Below, piece by piece: positions 29,076 to 31,933 of a DNA stretch of 31,933 nt (position 1 is the stretch's first letter; each line of letters begins with the position of its first letter). The position numbers and the translations under genes are program-made. The notes beneath the pieces are model-generated. The model was not told where the DNA came from and made no database searches. It worked only from the letters and a program-made list of their open reading frames with translations. This DNA comes from a virus. The stretch is taken from IMG/VR virus record IMGVR_UViG_3300046514_000696, positions 1-31,933 of that record; one strand, given 5' to 3'.

Positions 29076-29510
29076 GTGGGCGTGCTGATGGGGCGGCTCG
29101 GCGCCGAGCTGCGGCATGTCGAGGCGGACGTGGCGGCGCAGATTCGCCGGGCGCATCTGGCCAAGCAGCTGGGCCGGCTGGCGGCCGGGGTCGTGGGGTC
29201 GGTGGTGTTGTCGCTGATGCATGGCGGCCTGGGGCGGTTGGATTCGGAGACTCTGCTGCCGTTGGCGGCCGCGGCGCTGTGGACGCAGTTGGCGAATCTG
29301 TGGCCGCAGGTGCCATGGGATCTGCTGCGGGTGCGGCTGGGACTGCCGACGATCCCGCCGGGTGGCGCCTCCGAGGCGCGGTGGCATCCGGGCGTTCCCG
29401 CCGGTGCTCCGATGCAGGGCGTTGAGGGCATCGTCGGCCAGACGGCCACCGTCAGCAACCCGTCGGTGCCGGGTCGACCGGACGGCGTCCAGATCAAGCC
29501 GGAAGGTTAG
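29076..29510 (+). CDS. Membrane protein, holin candidate A, 144 aa
   Basis: GTG 29076 follows the lysin stop by 5 bp. The product starts MGVLMGRLGAELRHVEADVAAQIRRAHLAKQLGRL, then has two hydrophobic stretches at about residues 34-49 (AAGVVGSVVLSLMHGGL) and 60-76 (LLPLAAAALWTQLANLW), and ends in a long Pro/Gly/Val-rich tail. Two weak spans with a charged N-terminal helix, right after a lysin gene, fit a holin or antiholin. The C-terminal half is unlike known holins and may extend outside. Low direct evidence; position is the main argument. Confidence 0.6.
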   Translation: MGVLMGRLGAELRHVEADVAAQIRRAHLAKQLGRLAAGVVGSVVLSLMHGGLGRLDSETLLPLAAAALWTQLANLWPQVPWDLLRVRLGLPTIPPGGASEARWHPGVPAGAPMQGVEGIVGQTATVSNPSVPGRPDGVQIKPEG

Positions 29511-29558
29511 CCGCACTGCTGACCGAGCCCCCGGCCCGTACCCCGCTGGAGGCATCCC

Positions 29559-29927
29559 GTGGCCGCTGAGGACCCGCTGACCCCGGGCGAGATCCGCCGG
29601 GCCATTGACCGTTTGGAGCAGGCGGATCGGACGCTGGGCGACCGCATAACCCAGGTGGCCTCGGACATGCTGCCGGTGAAGCTGTGGGACGCCGAGCACC
29701 GCGCACTCAGCAAGGAGCTTGACCAGCACAAGAAGGACGCCGATGAGGACCGGAAGCGGATCGAGCGCGAGATCGGCCAGGTCAAGAAGGAGGTCAAGGA
29801 AGTCCGCGAGGAGCCGGACAAGCGATCCGAGATCACCTGGACCAAGGTCATTGGCCTGATCACCGCACTGGCCACGCTGGCCGCTGTAATCGTCGGCGTG
29901 GTGGGCCTGACGAGAGGGATCAAGTAA
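29559..29927 (+). CDS. Tail-anchored coiled-coil membrane protein, holin candidate B, 122 aa
   Basis: GTG 29559 has TGGAGGC (29546-29552) as ribosome binding site. Residues 10-92 are charged and coiled-coil-like ([20 protein letters not shown], then [21 protein letters not shown], and [10 protein letters not shown]). Residues about 97-117 form one membrane span ([21 protein letters not shown]). This layout resembles XhlA-type lysis proteins and a small group often found beside actinophage lysins. It overlaps the next gene as TAATG. Confidence 0.72.
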   Translation: MAAEDPLTPGEIRRAIDRLEQADRTLGDRITQVASDMLPVKLWDAEHRALSKELDQHKKDADEDRKRIEREIGQVKKEVKEVREEPDKRSEITWTKVIGLITALATLAAVIVGVVGLTRGIK

Positions 29928-30706
29928 TGGCCATCGCATGGGCGAAGGCGCAGCGTCACTGGTGGACGGCGGTGCTGGGGCTGCTGACGGCCGGGTTCCT
30001 CGCGGTGCTGATCTTTATGATGGTGGAGTTGTCGGCGGCGTCGGACCAGCTGGACGGGCTGCGCTCCCAGCAGGCGGCGCAGTCGCGAGTGGTCGGGAGC
30101 TTGTCCTCGGGCCTGTCCACTGCGGAGTCGCAGCTGTCCGAGCACGGCATCAAGCCGCTGCCGCCGCCTCCGCAGCAGATCATCGAACAGGGCCAGGCCG
30201 GTCCGCCGGGCGCTCAGGGCGCTGTCGGTCCCGCCGGTCTGCCCGGTCCGCCCGGCCCTTCGGGGGCGTCGGGCGTGCCGGGCCCCAGCGGGCCGTCAGG
30301 TCCCGCCGGTCCGAGCGGCGCGCAGGGTGCTACCGGGGCGTCCGGTGCCCCGGGAGCCGACGGTGCGACCGGGGCGCCTGGGCCTCCCGGCCCGTCGGGT
30401 GCACCTGGCGCGGCCGGGAGCCCCGGGCCGGCCTGCCCGACCGGCTATACGCTCGCGCCGGAGACGATCCACGGGAACAACGCGCTGGTGTGCGAACAGG
30501 TGCCGAGCCCGTCATCGTCGCCGCCCGGCTCGATACCCGCACCGTCCCCGGCGGCCGTCCGTAACACGGCCCACGCTGGCCGCGCCAGCGCCCCAGTGTT
30601 GAGAACTGAAAGCTCAACATCGCCGTCCCCGCCGCCTGCGCACCGGTCCGGGCTGGTGCTGATGCTGCTGAGCCTGTTGAAGCTGCCGCGGGAGCAGCGC
30701 GTGTAG
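29927..30706 (+). CDS. Membrane-anchored collagen-like protein, 259 aa
   Basis: An N-terminal membrane span (residues about 14-35, [20 protein letters not shown]) is followed by a coiled segment (about 36-75), then 26 uninterrupted Gly-X-Y triplets at residues 92-169, rich in GPS, GAP and GPP. Behind it, C170 and C192 frame a small capped loop ([19 protein letters not shown]). The tail is Ser/Pro-rich and ends in a second hydrophobic helix ([11 protein letters not shown]). Such rods trimerise as collagen triple helices; the coil may start trimer formation. Location in the lysis cassette suggests an envelope or spanin-like role, or a virion fibre. Start overlaps the previous stop (TAATG). Confidence 0.85.
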   Translation: MAIAWAKAQRHWWTAVLGLLTAGFLAVLIFMMVELSAASDQLDGLRSQQAAQSRVVGSLSSGLSTAESQLSEHGIKPLPPPPQQIIEQGQAGPPGAQGAVGPAGLPGPPGPSGASGVPGPSGPSGPAGPSGAQGATGASGAPGADGATGAPGPPGPSGAPGAAGSPGPACPTGYTLAPETIHGNNALVCEQVPSPSSSPPGSIPAPSPAAVRNTAHAGRASAPVLRTESSTSPSPPPAHRSGLVLMLLSLLKLPREQRV

Positions 30707-30732
30707 TCTGGCGTCGCGGCTCCTATGAAGCG

Positions 30733-30767
30733 AGCGGCCCCGTCCCTATCGGCAGGACGGGGCCGCT
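30733..30767 (+). terminator. Strong terminator after the lysis operon
   Basis: A perfect 13-bp stem (30733-30745 with 30755-30767) has a 9-nt loop and starts 26 bp after the stop at 30706. The T-poor end is typical of actinobacteria. It lies between convergent genes and can serve both strands. Confidence 0.82.
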
Positions 30768-30780
30768 TGTGCATCCGGGC

Positions 30781-31164
30781 TCAACTTCGGGTGCGTGACC
30801 GCTCGGTGTCGTAGGGGTCCGCGGCGAGGGATGCCGGCAGCGGCGCCATGCGGTAGGCGTCGTGCGACGCAGACACGGTACGACGGCCACGGAAGACGGC
30901 GACGGCCCGGCCGACGAGGTTGCGCCGGTAGGCCCAGCGGCAGCCGTAGCACGCCCAGAGCGCCGCCCAGGCCGTGACTTCCAGGGCCCACAGTTCGAGC
31001 AGGAGCAGCCACGCGGACAACATCAGCATGCCGACGAAGGCGCCTGCGACGGGGTGGTGGCGATGGTGGTGCGCGCGTCGGGAGTGTCCGCGGGCGCCCG
31101 GGATGTTCGGCACCGGCGGAAGGGTGTGCATCCAGGCGTCGAGGCTGGCGTGGCGCTGTGTCAT
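30781..31164 (-). CDS. His-rich membrane protein, 127 aa
   Basis: It starts at ATG 31164 with AGGA 9 nt upstream. After a soluble N-terminus comes a His/Arg cluster (HSRRAHHHRHH, residues 27-37), then a hydrophobic stretch over about residues 40-75 with one or two spans (AFVGMLMLSAWLLLLELWAL, VTAWAALWACYGC) and a basic cytoplasmic tail (RWAYRRNLVGRAVAVFRGRR). The His cluster just before the membrane could bind metal or lipid head groups. No family recognised. It is transcribed toward the lysis operon and lies 34 bp downstream of the DUF4352-like gene. Confidence 0.72.
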   Translation of the reverse strand: MTQRHASLDAWMHTLPPVPNIPGARGHSRRAHHHRHHPVAGAFVGMLMLSAWLLLLELWALEVTAWAALWACYGCRWAYRRNLVGRAVAVFRGRRTVSASHDAYRMAPLPASLAADPYDTERSRTRS

Positions 31165-31198
31165 GGGCTTGTCCTGTGGGCGTAGCGGTGTTCGGATG

Positions 31199-31879
31199 TC
31201 AGCTGAGCTGCCATTGCGCGACCGGGCCGCTTCCGGCGTCCAGGACGATCTGGACGCTGGCGGGTTTCGCGCTGTTCGCGATCTCGAAGGTGATGACGCC
31301 TTCGGTCGTGCCGCCCGGCTCGATGACGACGTGCGAGGTGAACATCTGGCCGCTGGCGGTACTGGCCAGGATCGGCCCGTAGTGCTGCCCTGCGGTGTCG
31401 ATGACGCCGGCGCCGACGGTGGGTGCGCCGTTGCCGTTCCAGGCCGCGCTGCCGTGGTTGTCCAGGCGGATTTCGGCGCTGACGAAGTGCTTGCCCACGT
31501 CTGCGACGGCGTGGTTGGCGACGGCCGGGTTGTCGAACTTGATCAGCGTGGCGGTGATGTCCTCGCCGTTCGGGCCCTTCAGCGCGACGGCGCCCCCGAC
31601 GGCGGGGTGCCTGTCGGATTTCGGCGGCGCGGCGGGGACGGGCTGGCCGGTGACAGCGGCACCGGGCGCGCCGGCTGCCTGCTGGGGTGCGGCCTGCGGG
31701 GTATCGGTGGTCTTCCCGCGGGCGAGGTATCCGGCGGTGAAGCCGATGCCGAGCGTGAGGACGGCGATGAGGGTGACGAGCCACAGCGGTACGGCGACGC
31801 CGCGCCGTGGCGGTGTCCCACCTGCGGGCGGTGTGCGGCGGTGCAGTGCGCGCGTGGCGGTTTCGTCCCGAGACTCCAC
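31199..31879 (-). CDS. DUF4352-like membrane-anchored extracellular protein, 226 aa
   Basis: GTG 31879 has GAGGGGGGAA upstream. The N-terminus is cytoplasmic and basic, followed by one membrane span at about residues 31-51 (WLVTLIAVLTLGIGFTAGYLA), a Pro/Ala/Thr-rich stalk to about 90, and a C-terminal beta-sandwich: DITATLIKFDNPAVA, VGKHFVSAEIRLDNHGSAAW, YGPILASTASGQMF, IEPGGTTEGVITFEI, VQIVLDAG. This is the DUF4352 immunoglobulin-like pattern. Such proteins occur on actinobacterial cell surfaces and in prophages; superinfection exclusion is a possible role but unproven. It has no lipobox. Confidence 0.8.
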   Translation of the reverse strand: MESRDETATRALHRRTPPAGGTPPRRGVAVPLWLVTLIAVLTLGIGFTAGYLARGKTTDTPQAAPQQAAGAPGAAVTGQPVPAAPPKSDRHPAVGGAVALKGPNGEDITATLIKFDNPAVANHAVADVGKHFVSAEIRLDNHGSAAWNGNGAPTVGAGVIDTAGQHYGPILASTASGQMFTSHVVIEPGGTTEGVITFEIANSAKPASVQIVLDAGSGPVAQWQLS

Positions 31880-31908
31880 GAGTTCCCCCCTCGTAGCTGA
31901 GAGTGCTG

Positions 31909-31914
31909 ACGTTA
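31909..31914 (-). promoter_or_regulatory. Putative -10 box of the DUF4352-like gene
   Basis: On the - strand TAACGT fits TANNNT and lies 29 bp before the GTG at 31879, giving a short leader that contains the ribosome binding site. A clear -35 is not visible before the window ends. Confidence 0.35.
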
Positions 31915-31933
31915 CGCCGGGCTGTCCGTGATC

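Noticed and set aside
27357-29510. 717-codon + strand frame covering ART antisense, lysin region and holin candidate
   Set aside because: Only its last 144 codons (from 29076) have coding character; the rest is antisense or out-of-frame.
1-31933. CRISPR array, tRNA, rRNA or insertion sequence
   Set aside because: No regularly spaced repeats, cloverleaf sequences or transposase-like products were seen on either strand.

Overview
The window is one stretch of a tailed-phage genome or prophage from a high-GC actinobacterium. Nearly all coding third positions are G or C, GTG starts are common, and genes overlap by 4 bases (ATGA or GTGA) in long runs. Four tandem genes match the DUF6221 family, which I know mainly from Streptomyces and relatives, so a Streptomycetales-like or Catenulisporales-like host is the best guess. 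The DUF1906-type lysin and the order of head and tail genes fit a siphovirus. No integrase, repressor, replication gene, tRNA or att site is visible, so prophage versus free phage cannot be decided here.

Layout. (1) Positions 1-5964, + strand: about twenty small, mostly translationally coupled accessory genes. They include a damaged zinc-ribbon-like gene at the edge, a terminator and a leaderless-type promoter, four DUF6221 paralogues (the first frameshifted), several tiny Cys-rich proteins, a JAMM metallopeptidase resembling the actinobacterial Mec hydrolase, and a family 2 glycosyltransferase. (2) Positions 6050-28031, - strand, read right to left: an ADP-ribosyltransferase-like gene with a 52-residue partner, small and large terminase, portal, MuF-like head protein, scaffold, HK97-fold capsid, two small head-region proteins, head-tail connectors with a DUF1003 membrane protein inserted among them, tail terminator candidate, major tail protein, tail assembly chaperones joined by a -1 ribosomal frameshift, tape measure, and baseplate/fibre genes. 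(3) Positions 28162-30706, + strand: a lysis-type cassette of a DUF1906 endolysin, two membrane proteins of holin type and a membrane-anchored collagen-like protein, closed by a strong terminator. (4) Positions 30781-31879, - strand: a His-rich membrane protein and a DUF4352-like surface protein.

How it fits together. The structural block encodes a complete packaging, procapsid and long-tail assembly line; the 1064-residue tape measure suggests a tail of roughly 160 nm. No prohead protease is recognisable. The lysis block diverges from the ART/terminase block across a 130-bp promoter region at 28032-28161. The left arm converges on the fibre genes near 6000 and looks like host-interaction cargo.

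Most interesting items: the stand-alone ART with an N-terminus like those of virion proteins, the Mec-like JAMM enzyme in a phage cargo arm, the coupled DUF6221 array, the C CCA AAA frameshift site, the DUF1003 protein inside the connector operon, and an N-terminal motif shared by scaffold and capsid.
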